52,246 bases of DNA, taken from NCBI RefSeq assembly GCF_002608075.1, contig NZ_LAHA01000057.1, forward strand, positions 1 through 52,246, in the 5' to 3' direction. The position numbers were made by a program, and so were the translations under genes. Source of the DNA: Nostoc linckia z4. GTDB taxonomy: Bacteria; Cyanobacteriota; Cyanobacteriia; Cyanobacteriales; Nostocaceae. The notes beneath the pieces were generated by a model. That model was not told where the DNA came from and made no database searches. It saw only the letters and a program-made list of their open reading frames with translations. Positions 17,992 to 26,645 of the stretch are shown one piece after another; the first letter of the stretch is position 1, and each line of letters opens with the position of its first letter.

Positions 17992-18591
17992 TTAACTTAC
18001 CGGATGATATAATCCCGTATTTTCGTTAAATTCCCACCCCATACCCGATTTATCCTTGCCCTTGCACCATGCCACAAAAAGCGGTGGGTGCAGCTTAATT
18101 CGCTGTTCGCGTACAGTTTCTATCGCTAAACCAAGTCTTGAAGCTAAACCTTCTTCCGTCAACGGTTGGATTCGGGGAGTATGCCCTTTGAAGGATGAAT
18201 TATTGTACGATTTATTGCCCCGCCTCGGTTGGTTATTGAGATGATTTTGAATTTTAATAATCGCCTCGGCAAACTGTGTCATTCGGGCTGTCATCCCCTC
18301 AATTTTTTGTTCTAAATCGGCGAGATTATGGATTGAGGGTGTTTCTTTGCTATTAGATTCGCCTGACAACTGTGACTCTAGGTTATCAAGTCGTGAGCAA
18401 ATAGCTAATATCGTTTGATTCATAGAGTTGGCGCTTCTACTGTTACTGTCCAACGCCAGTATTAATTCATCCAAAGAGTGAAGCAACTCGCTTGTTCGTC
18501 CTTGTCGGTGCAGCCGGGATAACTCCCTAACTGCTGGAATCAGGGGAGTGGGTACGCGGATCATCTCGCTGGGTTTGTTCTCATCAGACAT
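17992..18591 (-). CDS. Plasmid regulator-like protein beside the recombinase
   Basis: I start it at the ATG giving MSDENKPSEMI (199 residues) because the longer reading frame runs through two inverted repeats that look like operators. The N-terminus (IRVPTPLIPAVRELSRLHRQGR) is helical and basic. The middle is a coiled coil (about 75-125), and the C-terminal part (LTEEGLASRLGLAIETVREQR) looks like a helix-turn-helix. The type is familiar next to cyanobacterial plasmid integrases. It is divergent from the recombinase gene, with shared control likely. Confidence 0.6.
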   Translation of the reverse strand: MSDENKPSEMIRVPTPLIPAVRELSRLHRQGRTSELLHSLDELILALDSNSRSANSMNQTILAICSRLDNLESQLSGESNSKETPSIHNLADLEQKIEGMTARMTQFAEAIIKIQNHLNNQPRRGNKSYNNSSFKGHTPRIQPLTEEGLASRLGLAIETVREQRIKLHPPLFVAWCKGKDKSGMGWEFNENTGLYHPVS

Positions 18592-18606
18592 AGTGATATC
18601 ACAATT

Positions 18607-18648
18607 GATAGCAAAAGCTATCGATATCAAGTAGATAGCAATGCTATC
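18607..18648. promoter_or_regulatory. Two operator-like inverted repeats
   Basis: GATAGC-4-GCTATC at 18607-18622 and GATAGC-3-GCTATC at 18634-18648, centred about 26 bp apart, flanked by GATATC steps. They lie between the divergent regulator and recombinase genes and overlap any longer start of the regulator. Confidence 0.6.
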
Positions 18649-18741
18649 AACATATCAGGAATTGGTGATTCAAGCACAAACTCGTTCAGGAATCGCCCGC
18701 CGTGTTTTGGGCTTTCACCCCGTTCGGGAGCTTGCTACGTT

Positions 18742-19959
18742 GTGCAGGCTCTTGGAATTATTGACGCAGAGCGCGAGCAGTATATTCACGGCGCTGTCGT
18801 AGAATATAAAAGCTTCCTGAAACAGCACTTCCAGGAAGCTATATTTTTATGGTCGCGTAACCCTAAAGACCAGATGGATGTTACTAATATTGAGATTGGC
18901 TCTGTAGAAATTCTGCCTGCTACTCCCCAACCAAGTGTAATTAAAAACACTAATGCTCAAGTAACTCCAGAATTGGTAGAGGAGGTAATTCGGCAATATT
19001 ATTACCGCACGCCTGCGGTGGGTAATGATGAGGAGTTAATTTTGGCTTGGGCTGGAAGCCAAAACCGCGAACAAACTAAACGAAAATACTACCGATTTGG
19101 TCAAAAATTGCTTGATTGGGTACGGAATCAAGGTATACCTGATTTAAGATTGCTACAGCAACCATTGTTACTAGAATTTATTGCTTCCTGGGGTGAGGTT
19201 TCCCCTTATACTAAAAGTAACCGAGTGCTGATATTGCGATCGCTCTGGAGTTATGGGAGTGGGGAGAGTATTGGCTATTTTTTGCGGAATATTGGAAGTA
19301 GTATAAATTACGACAATTTCAGTAATTTACCGAAGGCAGAGCGATATCTAGAAGATTTCGAGATGAAGAAGCTAGCTGATGCAGCCAAGCAGTTGGGGGG
19401 TAAGTATTGGCTAGTTTTTAGTTTGATTTTTTACAGTGGGATGCGGGTTGGTGAAGTGGGTCGCGTGACGGTTCCGGGTGATGAACCGGGCCAACCCAAG
19501 GAAGATTATCCGGGGTTATATTGGCATAATTTCCAGTGGTATCCCGACCCGACACCAGAGGATAGAAACCGGGGATACTATACGATTAAGTTCCGAGGCA
19601 AAGGTGGCAAGTACCGCGAGATTGGCTTAGACCATCAGACTTCGCTCGTTTTCAAAAAGTACCGGGGGATGGCTAGTGATAAGATGCCCGTGTTTGCGAA
19701 TATGTCACCTGACCCAGCAAAAAAGGGGTTGCCGTTGAGCGATCGGGCAATAAAAAGGTTGATTCAGGATATCTCCGAGGTGGCAAAGGTGAAGTTTTCA
19801 TGTCACTGGTTACGCCATTCTCACGCGACAAGAGCAGTCGAGCATAAAAATGTTTTTGAGGTGCAAAACCAGTTGGGGCACAGTAAAACCGATACAACAA
19901 AGGCTTATGTCCGCACGAAGAAAGACGCGGGCACGGGTACAGTGCTGCCGAGGTTTTGA
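18742..19959 (+). CDS. Tyrosine recombinase/integrase
   Basis: A 405-residue phage-integrase-family protein. Catalytic residues in order are Arg235 (GMRVGEVGR), a probable Lys289 (GKGGKYREI), His355 and Arg358 (CHWLRHSHATR), His380 (QLGHSKT) and Tyr389 (AYVR). The core-binding domain is near 100-200. It breaks and rejoins DNA through a 3'-phosphotyrosine. The GTG start is weakly supported: 101 bases upstream another frame opens with a protein-like N-terminus (ATG 18641), so the true 5' end may be frameshifted. It sits just left of the Tn7-like element, which did not interrupt it. Confidence 0.85.
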   Translation: MQALGIIDAEREQYIHGAVVEYKSFLKQHFQEAIFLWSRNPKDQMDVTNIEIGSVEILPATPQPSVIKNTNAQVTPELVEEVIRQYYYRTPAVGNDEELILAWAGSQNREQTKRKYYRFGQKLLDWVRNQGIPDLRLLQQPLLLEFIASWGEVSPYTKSNRVLILRSLWSYGSGESIGYFLRNIGSSINYDNFSNLPKAERYLEDFEMKKLADAAKQLGGKYWLVFSLIFYSGMRVGEVGRVTVPGDEPGQPKEDYPGLYWHNFQWYPDPTPEDRNRGYYTIKFRGKGGKYREIGLDHQTSLVFKKYRGMASDKMPVFANMSPDPAKKGLPLSDRAIKRLIQDISEVAKVKFSCHWLRHSHATRAVEHKNVFEVQNQLGHSKTDTTKAYVRTKKDAGTGTVLPRF

Positions 19960-20019
19960 TTGGATAATTAAGTGTAGCGAACTGCAAACATAAACGCTTC
20001 AAACTGCAAACAAGGCAAT

Positions 20020-20043
20020 TGTCGGTGGAAGGATAATATTGCC
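20020..20043 (+). repeat. Left terminal inverted repeat
   Basis: Begins TGTCGGTGGAAGGATAATAT and is the exact reverse complement of 23100-23123. Confidence 0.9.
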
Positions 20044-20365
20044 AAAATTGTTACCATAATATTGCCACGACGAAGCTCAAAACATTTATTCTGTCGTTAA
20101 TCACTGATGCCAAAAATTCGGCAATTGGAATGATAATACTGCCGAAAACTAAAAATGGAACAATAAACGTGCCAAAATTGTTAAATTAGATGACTCGTTC
20201 AAAACGCTTTTGTAGCTAGAGTTACAATTAATAACACATCAGATCCCATGCAATGGCTTGAGTAATAATCGGCTACTGTTTCTCGCAATTAATTAGTGTT
20301 TGCTACTTCTGAAGTGCCATTGTTATAGACTGCATGTCTAACTCAAGTTTCAGGGAGTAAGAAAA

Positions 20366-22000
20366 ATGCTCACCGATTACGAGTTTAAAAAATGGTGTAG
20401 CGACCAAAGATTATCAAAATTATCAATCTCAACTCTTACGGATATTCGGTCTAGTGAGCCAGCGCGACGAGTTGGGGGTGGAAGAAAGAATGTTTCAGGT
20501 TTTTATCCCAGCAAAAAGAATCAAAAAAGCATTCAATTTGAGTCTCATAAAGTTGAGCTTCCCTTTATATATGAACTAGAGCATGATGAGGAGGTTCTGG
20601 AATATTACGACCAACCTCCGGCATTTAAAATAAATTACCAGTCCAAGTCGGGACGAAATCTTGGATTTTTCTACACCCCGGACTTTTTCGTTATCAGAGC
20701 TTCGAGTGCTGGGTGGGTAGAGTGTAAAACAGAAAAAGAATTACAAAAGTTGCTTGTCAAACAGCCTCATCGTTACAGCTTTAATAGTGATGGTGATTGG
20801 TTATCACCACCTGCTTTATCGTATGCCGCACAATTTGGATTTGATTTTCAAATTTTTTCAGATGCTAAAATTAATTGGATTTTATACCGCAATCTAACCT
20901 TTTTAGAAGATTATTATCGTGCTATTGATGAATCCAAAAATCTGAGGAATAGGTCAGAGGAGTTAATTGAAAATATTGTTCGCGCCCAACCAGGAATAAC
21001 TCTGAATCAATTGCTTGACAATAAGTTAGGAATTAGCGCAGATTCGATTTATTTTTTAATTGCTAGCGAGCAGATTTATATAGATTTAGAGACGTGCTTA
21101 CTAGTTGAGCCAGAACAATGCCAAGTTTTTTGCAACCGAGAGTATGCTTCTTCCCATAAATCGATATTTTTGTCATTGCGAAGTGCAGATACAATAACTC
21201 TTCCAGTCATAAATTTAGTGACAAAAGAACAAATAAACTGGGATGGTCAAATCTATACATTGATAAAAGTTGGTCATACACAAATTACTCTGCGCTCTGA
21301 ATTAGGGGAGTTGATTGACCTACCAGTTACTGAACTAGAGAGTAAAATTCGGCTGGGTCAAATAACAGTTAATAGACAGATGTATGCTGGCAGTAACCCC
21401 GACGAATTAAATTCAATATTAAGGAGTGCAAGCCAAAAAGATTTAGAAGATGCTAACCGACGTTACAGAAGTATTGAACCAATATTGTTAGGTCAAAAAA
21501 TAGAAAATCCAACAGTCCCAGAACGCACTTTAAGGGATTGGCTAGCCAAATATAAACAGGCTCAACAAAAGTACGGCTACGGCTATATTGGGCTTTTAAA
21601 TCACTCCAATAAAAAAGGGAACCGCAACCGGAAGTTACCCCAACAAATCTTAGAATTAATCAATGAATTTATTACGCAAAGCTACGAAACCCACAAACAA
21701 AAACGCAAGTACGAGGTATATGGAGCTTTTTGTAATGCTTGCGTCAATGCAGACATTCCAGACGACCAAATTCCTAGCTATAAAACATTTATTAGCGAGA
21801 TAAAAAAGCGTAGTGGTTGGCAGCAAACTTGTAGCAGAGAAGGACATAGAGCTGCTTATCCACAACAATCGTTTTACTGGGAATTAGAGCTAACAACACC
21901 AAAACACGGAGATAGGTCTTTAGAGGTTTGTCATATTGACCACACAAAATTGGACATAGAGCTACGATGTTCACATACAAACCAAGTACTCATTGTTTGA
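20366..22000 (+). pseudogene. tnsA-tnsB fusion transposase, truncated in the DDE domain
   Basis: The first ~200 codons are a TnsA-like endonuclease: IQFESHKVELPFIYELEHD (candidate Glu), YTPDFF (Asp106), and WVECKTEKEL (Glu119/Lys121), i.e. a restriction-nuclease-like core that cuts the 5' ends. TnsB-type DNA-binding regions follow. The frame reaches CHIDHTKLDIEL, where the first catalytic Asp of the RNase-H-like domain lies (about Asp525). It then runs out of homology within about 10 codons and stops. The remaining ~200 residues with the other D and E are missing. The fused TnsAB arrangement is typical of several cyanobacterial Tn7-like elements. It is inactive for 3'-end joining. Confidence 0.75.
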
Positions 22001-23013
22001 ATCAACAACTTGTACTTTCTGGTGATTCTCAGACCGGACACTGTAATAAATGCGGTAAATGGCTGGGGAGTTACCGATACAAAAATGGTGGAGTCAACAA
22101 AATTAAAAAAGTGGATGAAATTGCTTGGCAACTTTATGTGAATCACGAATTGGGAGAATTAATCGCAGCTGCACCCACTATCATATCTCCGATTGATTCA
22201 AATCGGATTAGTCAGACAATTTCTACTTTTATTAATCAAGCATTTCAATCAAATCAAGCTGCTTTATCTCGCGCTATTTTAGTAAATCAAGCAACAATTG
22301 GTTCATGGTGTAAAGGAAAAGTAATACCTCAAATAGATAAACTTTTGCTACTAAGTCAGCAGATGAGAATCAAATTGCTTGATTTTTTAACAACAGATAT
22401 TTTATTTTTTGATAATATTGCTTGTGGCTCATCAACAAATCAAGCTGAACAACCAAGAAAGTCCTATAAAAGAATCAATTCCGAGAGAAAGCAAGTTTTA
22501 AATATAGTTCTTCAAGAAGTAATTAATGAGTACCCACCACCTTCTTTAGAAGATGTCGCGTTTCGTCTAAAACATTATCCGCTTTGTTTACAGAATCATT
22601 TTCCCGAATTATGTCAAATAATTAAAGTTAGACATGCTGATTATAAAAGCGTGAGTAGACAGCAAAAAATTGAACCTATTCTCGAATTAGCACTTCAGGA
22701 ATTTCCACCTCCTTCATTCCTAGAAATTTCTCGACGACTAGGTTACAAAAATAACAGCTATTTATACAGATATTTTCCTGAACTTTCTCGTTCTATCTCC
22801 AAGCGTTACCAAGAATACAATAATGCAATTGGTAAGGAAAAAAGAGAGCTTGTATGCCAAGAAATACAAAATGTTGCTCAATTGCTTCATTCACAAGGAC
22901 AAAAACCTACACAACGTCGGGTTACTCAACTTCTTACCAAGCCGGGAGTGATGCGTAACCTTTGGGTGAGGTCTTACTTGCGTGAAATTCAACAGTCTCT
23001 TGGCTATATTTAA
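21967..23013 (+). pseudogene. TniQ/TnsD target-selector, C-terminal part only
   Basis: The 348-codon frame begins with cysteine residues in PSTHC and HCNKCGKWLG, the latter half of a TniQ zinc-binding module. It continues with an XRE-like segment (SRAILVNQATIGSWCKGKVI) and TnsD-type repeats (YPPPSLEDVAFRL, FPPPSFLEISRRLGY) to QQSLGYI, a usual TnsD end. The N-terminal TniQ domain is missing, and the frame overlaps the tnsB fragment in another frame. The deletion junction therefore lies at about 21955-21985. The ATG at 21967 may allow a truncated product. Confidence 0.7.
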
Positions 23014-23099
23014 CACATTTGCCAACTTAGTATAACCTATGCTGAGGATTAGAAGTATAATTTTGCCGAAGTTAATTGGAAGCATAAGCAAGCCATTCC

Positions 23100-23123
23100 G
23101 GCAATATTATCCTTCCACCGACA
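23100..23123 (-). repeat. Right terminal inverted repeat
   Basis: Exact reverse complement of 20020-20043; ends ...CCACCGACA. Confidence 0.9.
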
Positions 23124-23588
23124 GAAAGTTCCAGAAAATTAGAACTTTTTCTTAGAGGATGAAGGGCGATCGCTGCTGCACTCAACTAACTATTTTTTTG
23201 GAGGATAAAGGCGATCGCAGTTGTTTTTGGCTAAATCTCTTCCATCACCTCATAGGAGGGAAATGAACACTCAAGTATTCATGTACAAATAAAAGCTTGA
23301 GTAGCGTCATAACTAGTAGCTGTACGCTAACTTCTCCTGTGATAGTAAAACTGTATGAATCATCAGGATTAGAGAAAATCACTACTTTTGTTAACTTGAA
23401 CGTCTTGAAGGCATATTCCGCTTTCCAATAATCGACCATTTAAGCCATTGTCATTAAACTCATGCTGTGCCTGTGCTACACCGCGTAATATTTCTTGAGC
23501 CAAAGTATAGTTATTTGCGGGAACAGCGGCTGCCAAGGTTATCAGATTTACCTTGTCCAGGCAGGGAAAGGGATCAGTTTCTTAGAAG

Positions 23589-23617
23589 AAAAGGCGATCC
23601 AGTGCGATCGCCTTTTT
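23589..23617. terminator. Strong hairpin with T-run
   Basis: AAAAGGCGATC pairs with GATCGCCTTTT across 6 bases, with A-run and T-run sides so that it could stop transcription in both directions. Confidence 0.5.
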
Positions 23618-23670
23618 GATGAGTTTTTTTGAGCGATGCCTACGGCGGCAAGCTACGCATCCATTGAGGT

Positions 23671-23691
23671 ATCTGGCGGAATCCGCCAGAT
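23671..23691. repeat. Perfect 21-bp palindrome
   Basis: ATCTGGCGGA and TCCGCCAGAT are separated by one base. The type is frequent in Nostoc intergenic DNA; its role is unknown. Confidence 0.5.
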
Positions 23692-23705
23692 AAGACGATC
23701 GCCTG

Positions 23706-24029
23706 TTAGTGAAACAGCAACTTCATTAGAGAAGCGATCGCTATGACAGCCCCTAAGATGGGATGCCAAAACCTACATAGCTGTCGAAGCCTCCAAAGAA
23801 AACCTCTCCGGTGCTTTGACTTATCATTAAGTTGTAAGTTTCTAGTGTTTCTATTCATTGCAGTAACCTTTTGCTTTAGTTTTTGTTGAATTGCTGGCTT
23901 GGTGGCCTTGGAAACTGCCAAGCCAGCTTTAGTAACAGGTGTAATTAACACTCTGTTTACAATGTTTAAGTGTGGAATTTTTGCGGTTGAAGAAACTGGG
24001 CATCTTCTACCAAGAAGTAGTGTCACCAC
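23706..24029 (-). CDS. Hypothetical small basic protein with a C-terminal membrane helix
   Basis: Up to 107 codons; an internal ATG would give the last 50 (MNRNTRNLQL...). The end HPILGAVIAIASLMKLLFH could be a membrane helix and the middle is very basic. No family recognised and no clear ribosome site, so it may not be a gene. Confidence 0.25.
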   Translation of the reverse strand: MVTLLLGRRCPVSSTAKIPHLNIVNRVLITPVTKAGLAVSKATKPAIQQKLKQKVTAMNRNTRNLQLNDKSKHRRGFLWRLRQLCRFWHPILGAVIAIASLMKLLFH

Positions 24030-24173
24030 TACTCACCACACTTAGTAACTCTGTCAACTTGACAGATGTAGCTGTTATTCCCAGAGTTAAAAAATTAGAG
24101 TTCCCTGAGAGTCCATCCATAAACTCTCAAAAACATTACCCAACTCTTCTACATCCAAGTACGCATCTGAACA

Positions 24174-24211
24174 AAGGCGATCGCAACCATAGACTGGATC
24201 GCCTTTGCTTT
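24174..24211 (+). terminator. Hairpin with following T-rich stretch
   Basis: AAAGGCGATC pairs with GATCGCCTTT across 14 bases and is followed by GCTTTT. Confidence 0.45.
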
Positions 24212-24584
24212 TGAGTCTAGAAAAAGTGATCCTTTCAGGAAAAATGCACCAAAACCACAGGCTGGATCAGAGGGCAGTAGACAATCGCATACTACAACTG
24301 TATTATTGATATAAGTCCCAATTACAAATACTACAAACCTTCAATGATAAGCAGATTCTCCTCAACCATTAGCAGCGTGATACATTGCCGACCCAACAAG
24401 GGTTTAGGCAGAGTATTCGCGCTGTTTGCGTTTGAGGAAATGTATTGTTTTGTCGGCAGTAAATTGCAGCGTGAAAGTATTTTTGAAGCGATTACCGGAT
24501 GGCTGAATCTAGATCAACTTATCCAAAGCGGGAGGTGCAAGTGTTTTCTAGCACCGATATAGGTCAAAAAGTATCAACTACGTG

Positions 24585-24623
24585 ACCCCCGCACCTGATA
24601 ACCAGAGGCGGGGGTTATTTTTT
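24585..24623 (+). terminator. Terminator/attenuator before the HNH gene
   Basis: ACCCCCGC pairs with GCGGGGGT (24608-24615), followed by TATTTTTTT. The AGGAG ribosome site and ATG of the HNH gene begin only a few bases later, so it may attenuate that gene instead of only closing an upstream unit. Confidence 0.65.
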
Positions 24624-24640
24624 TAGGAGTGAATTAACTT

Positions 24641-25178
24641 ATGGAAGTTCAACCACCTTTTGGGCAACCACACATATTACAAAATTCAGTTGTGGTTTTC
24701 TCCAAGAACTACTTACCACTAGCACGCATCAACATCAAACGAGCAATCGTGCTGTTAGTCACAGGTCAAGCAGAATCAGTGAATTTTGGTACTACAAAGC
24801 AGTGGGAAGTGCGATCGCCCAGCGTCGTACTACAAGTACCTGAACACATTCGCTTGACTGTTGGTAATCCGGAACGGAAGAGAGAAAGTCCCGCCTGTCA
24901 ACCGTCGTGAGGTTTTGAGACGCGATAATCACGCCTGTCAATACTGTGGTAACACCAAGCATCTAACGCTTGACCATGTAATTCCCCGTTCAAAAGGTGG
25001 ACAACATACCTGGGACAACGTTGTGACAGCTTGTGAGCGTTGTAACTCTACAAAGAGCGATCGCTTACCGTATGAAGCTGGAATGGTACTCAAAAGCAAG
25101 CCTAAAGCCCCAATTCACCCAGCAATTGCGTTTGCCGAACAGTTTTGGAACGCACAACGCCTGAGTGAGAACGAGTAA
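24641..25178 (+). pseudogene. HNH endonuclease gene with a +1 frameshift
   Basis: Two frames together form one ~178-codon HNH protein of a type common in cyanobacteria. The first (from ATG 24641, AGGAG site at 24625) encodes VFSKNYLPLARINIKRAIVL through HIRLTVGNPER, then goes out of frame. The second, open from about 24858, encodes KVPPVNRREVLRRD and a complete HNH domain: CQYCG, LDHVIPRSKGG and CERCNSTKSD. The frames join near 24870-24890 as if one base had been inserted in a GGAAGAGAGAAAG run. The HNH domain itself is intact and might be made from an internal start. It lies directly upstream of the tRNA array, a linkage that may be functional. Confidence 0.7.
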
Positions 25179-25265
25179 TTACCTTCAAACCTAGTCAGAG
25201 AGGGCAATAAGCTCGATTACGTAACACTGCCCTCTCAGTTCTTTCAAAAAGTTTGTAGTATGCCC

Positions 25266-25294
25266 TTGACATTTTATAATACATTATGTAGTAT
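25266..25294 (+). promoter_or_regulatory. Promoter of the tRNA array
   Basis: Consensus TTGACA at 25266-25271, a 17-base spacer and TAGTAT at 25289-25294, about 85 bp before the first tRNA. It is the best sigma-70 promoter of the region. Confidence 0.6.
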
Positions 25295-25380
25295 AAATGT
25301 AGTAAAGCACTACAGCCTCTCAAAAAGGCATAGCGCAAACACTTCTGAACCTTGAAAATTAAATAATTGCCATCCAACGT

Positions 25381-25456
25381 GGGGGTGTAGCTTAGTCCGG
25401 TTTAAAGCAGTCGCCTGTCGAGCGAAAGATCGTGAGTTCAAATCTCATCATCCCCG
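25381..25456 (+). tRNA. trnD: tRNA-Asp (GTC)
   Basis: Acceptor GGGGGTG with CATCCCC, discriminator G; anticodon loop CTGTCGA on a 4-bp stem with an outer G/A mismatch; T-loop TTCAAAT. First gene of the array. No encoded CCA. Confidence 0.8.
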
Positions 25457-25459
25457 TGT

Positions 25460-25536
25460 AGCCTTGTGGACAAATAGACAAGTCGCTTTGATTCTCAGTC
25501 AAGGAGAAGCGGGTGCAACTCCCGTCAAGGCTTCCA
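25460..25536 (+). tRNA. trnE: tRNA-Glu (CTC)
   Basis: Acceptor AGCCTTG with CAAGGCT; anticodon loop TTCTCAG; T-stem GCGGG/CCCGT but with an unusual T-loop TGCAACT in place of TTC. CCA is encoded (25534-25536). Starts 3 bases after the previous tRNA. Confidence 0.7.
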
Positions 25537-25540
25537 AATT

Positions 25541-25616
25541 GTCCAGGTCGCCAAGTGTTTAAGGCATCGGCTTGCAACACCGACAATCGTGGGTTGAAAT
25601 CCCACCCTGGACTCCA
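25541..25616 (+). tRNA. trnC: tRNA-Cys (GCA)
   Basis: Acceptor GTCCAGG with CCTGGAC, anticodon loop TTGCAAC, T-loop TTGAAAT, encoded CCA at 25614-25616. Confidence 0.8.
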
Positions 25617-25621
25617 AATAT

Positions 25622-25696
25622 TGCAGTGTAGCTTAATAGCAAAGCTCCAAGCTCATAACTTGGTCGATGTGGGTTCAACTCCCACCACTGCGACCA
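25622..25696 (+). tRNA. tRNA-Met or tRNA-Ile2 (CAT)
   Basis: Acceptor TGCAGTG with CACTGCG; anticodon stem CCAAG/CTTGG, loop CTCATAA; encoded CCA. Either elongator methionine or an isoleucine tRNA that needs lysidine at C34; the sequence alone does not decide. Confidence 0.75.
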
Positions 25697-25699
25697 AAT

Positions 25700-25770
25700 G
25701 CACAGATGGTGTAACGGCAACACCACAGTCTCCAAAACTGTTGTTCTGGGTTCAAATCCTAGTCTGTGCG
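25700..25770 (+). tRNA. trnW: tRNA-Trp (CCA)
   Basis: Acceptor GCACAGA with TCTGTGC, anticodon stem ACAGT/ACTGT, loop CTCCAAA, discriminator G. No 3' CCA encoded. Confidence 0.85.
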
Positions 25771-25794
25771 TTGCCGTGTCCTGACCGAAAAAGC

Positions 25795-25866
<72 letters not shown>

Positions 25867-25897
25867 CAACAGCTTTTTTAACTTACATGGCATACAT

Positions 25898-25971
25898 GGT
25901 GCAGAAGCGAAGTGGCCGAGCGGCACGTCTTTCAAGCGTGTAATTAGCGGGTTCAAGTCCCGTCTGCACTA
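25898..25971 (+). tRNA. trnE: tRNA-Glu (TTC)
   Basis: Acceptor GGTGCAG with CTGCACT; anticodon stem CACGT/GCGTG, loop CTTTCAA; T-arm GCGGG/CCCGT. The D-arm (GCGAAGTGGCCGAGCGGC) is irregular. No CCA. Confidence 0.65.
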
Positions 25972-25977
25972 CCTTTT

Positions 25978-26059
25978 GGGTCGGCTCACCTATTGGTGTA
26001 GGTAACGGTCTGTAAAACCGCCGCGTTCAGTGTTGCTGGTTCAATTCCAGCCCGGCCCA
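25978..26059 (+). tRNA. trnY: tRNA-Tyr (GTA)
   Basis: Acceptor GGGTCGG with CCGGCCC, anticodon loop CTGTAAA, and a long variable arm as normal for bacterial tyrosine tRNA. Discriminator A, no CCA. Confidence 0.85.
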
Positions 26060-26063
26060 TTAT

Positions 26064-26151
26064 GGAGAGATTGCTATTGGCAGGGCAAGCTGTTTGCTAA
26101 ACAGTTGTGAGATTCATCATCTCACTGTGGGTTCAACTCCCTCTCTCTCCG
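26064..26151 (+). tRNA. trnS: tRNA-Ser (GCT)
   Basis: Acceptor GGAGAGA with TCTCTCC; stem CTGT/ACAG, loop TTGCTAA; long variable arm with a GTGAGAT...ATCTCAC hairpin. Discriminator G. Confidence 0.85.
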
Positions 26152-26157
26152 CCTTAT

Positions 26158-26231
26158 GAGAACGTGGTGTAACTGGATAACATCTCAGATTACGAAACTG
26201 AAGATTGAGAGTTCAAGTCTCTCCGTTCTCG
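26158..26231 (+). tRNA. trnR: tRNA-Arg (ACG)
   Basis: Acceptor GAGAACG with CGTTCTC; stem TCAG/CTGA plus an A/A mismatch, loop TTACGAA; A34 would be edited to inosine by TadA. Confidence 0.8.
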
Positions 26232-26237
26232 CCTTAT

Positions 26238-26311
26238 CCCCCGGTAGCTCAGTTGGTAGTAGCGCCTGTCTGAAGAACAGGAGGTCATCCGTTCGATTCC
26301 GACCTGGGGGA
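26238..26311 (+). tRNA. trnF: tRNA-Phe (GAA)
   Basis: Acceptor CCCCCGG with CTGGGGG (one G/T), anticodon stem CCTGT/ACAGG, loop CTGAAGA, T-loop TTCGATT. Most canonical member of the array. Confidence 0.9.
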
Positions 26312-26320
26312 CTGGCACAT

Positions 26321-26395
<75 letters not shown>

Positions 26396-26400
26396 TTTAT

Positions 26401-26474
26401 TGGGAAGTAGGCAAACAGGCAAAGCCGTCGCACTTTGAATGCGAAGTTTGAGGGTTCGATTCCTTCCTTCCCAG
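26401..26474 (+). tRNA. trnQ: tRNA-Gln (TTG)
   Basis: Acceptor TGGGAAG with CTTCCCA, first pair weak T-A as usual for glutamine tRNA; stem TCGCA/TGCGA, loop CTTTGAA; discriminator G. Confidence 0.85.
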
Positions 26475-26483
26475 CCTATGTAT

Positions 26484-26561
26484 ACTCCTGTAGCCCAATT
26501 GGAAGAGGCGGTTGTTTCAAAAACAGTCTGTGTACGGGTTCAACTCCCGTCAGGAGTACCA
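26484..26561 (+). tRNA. trnL: tRNA-Leu (CAA) with short variable loop
   Basis: Acceptor ACTCCTG with CAGGAGT; stem GTTGT/ACAGT, loop TTCAAAA; discriminator A and encoded CCA. The variable region is only a few bases, not the long arm of bacterial leucine tRNAs. Confidence 0.8.
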
Positions 26562-26565
26562 ATAT

Positions 26566-26642
26566 CGGGATGTAATTCAGTGGTCTAGAAGCCTTGTTTT
26601 GGGGACAAGGAGCCGTAGGTTCAAATCCTACCATCCCGACCA
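26566..26642 (+). tRNA. trnP: tRNA-Pro (TGG)
   Basis: Acceptor CGGGATG with CATCCCG; stem CTTGT/ACAAG, loop TTTGGGG; encoded CCA at 26640-26642. Confidence 0.85.
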
Positions 26643-26645
26643 TTT

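Larger units (their letters stand above)
20020..23123. mobile_element. Internally deleted Tn7-like transposon
   Basis: A 3104-bp element bounded by perfect 24-bp terminal inverted repeats starting TGTCGGTGGAAGG and ending in ACA, as Tn7-type elements do. Subterminal motifs such as TGCCAAAATTGTTA (20040 and 20170) and TGCCG/TTGCC blocks at both ends look like TnsB binding sites. Inside are a tnsA-tnsB fusion that breaks off at the start of the DDE domain and, immediately after, the C-terminal part of a TniQ/TnsD protein. The rest of tnsB, tnsC, and the start of tniQ are gone, and no cargo is left. The flanking pentamers (GCAAT and GAAAG) are not a target duplication. It cannot move by itself but may be mobilised in trans. 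Confidence 0.8.
23124..24584. other. Gene-poor region with hairpins and HIP1 repeats
   Basis: About 1.46 kb between the transposon and the tRNA/HNH locus. I see several GCGATCGC octamers, three strong hairpins (listed separately), a common Nostoc-type short repeat (GATGCCTACGGCGGCAAGCT, 23635-23654) and only weak reading frames. Of those, 23245-23439 (minus) and 24344-24562 (plus) show no recognisable motif. It looks like decayed sequence. Confidence 0.4.

Noticed and set aside
20020..23123. CRISPR-associated transposon
   Set aside because: No cas gene, repeat or spacer lies within the element or its flanks; only TnsAB and TniQ pieces are present.
24344..24562. 72-codon plus-strand frame
   Set aside because: No recognisable motif, no clear ribosome site and no neighbour in operon order; not enough to call a gene.
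24858..24910. Programmed +1 frameshift of the HNH gene by the 8-base-loop tRNA
   Set aside because: A four-base reading of that loop would need AUGC, which does not occur in the overlap of the two frames.
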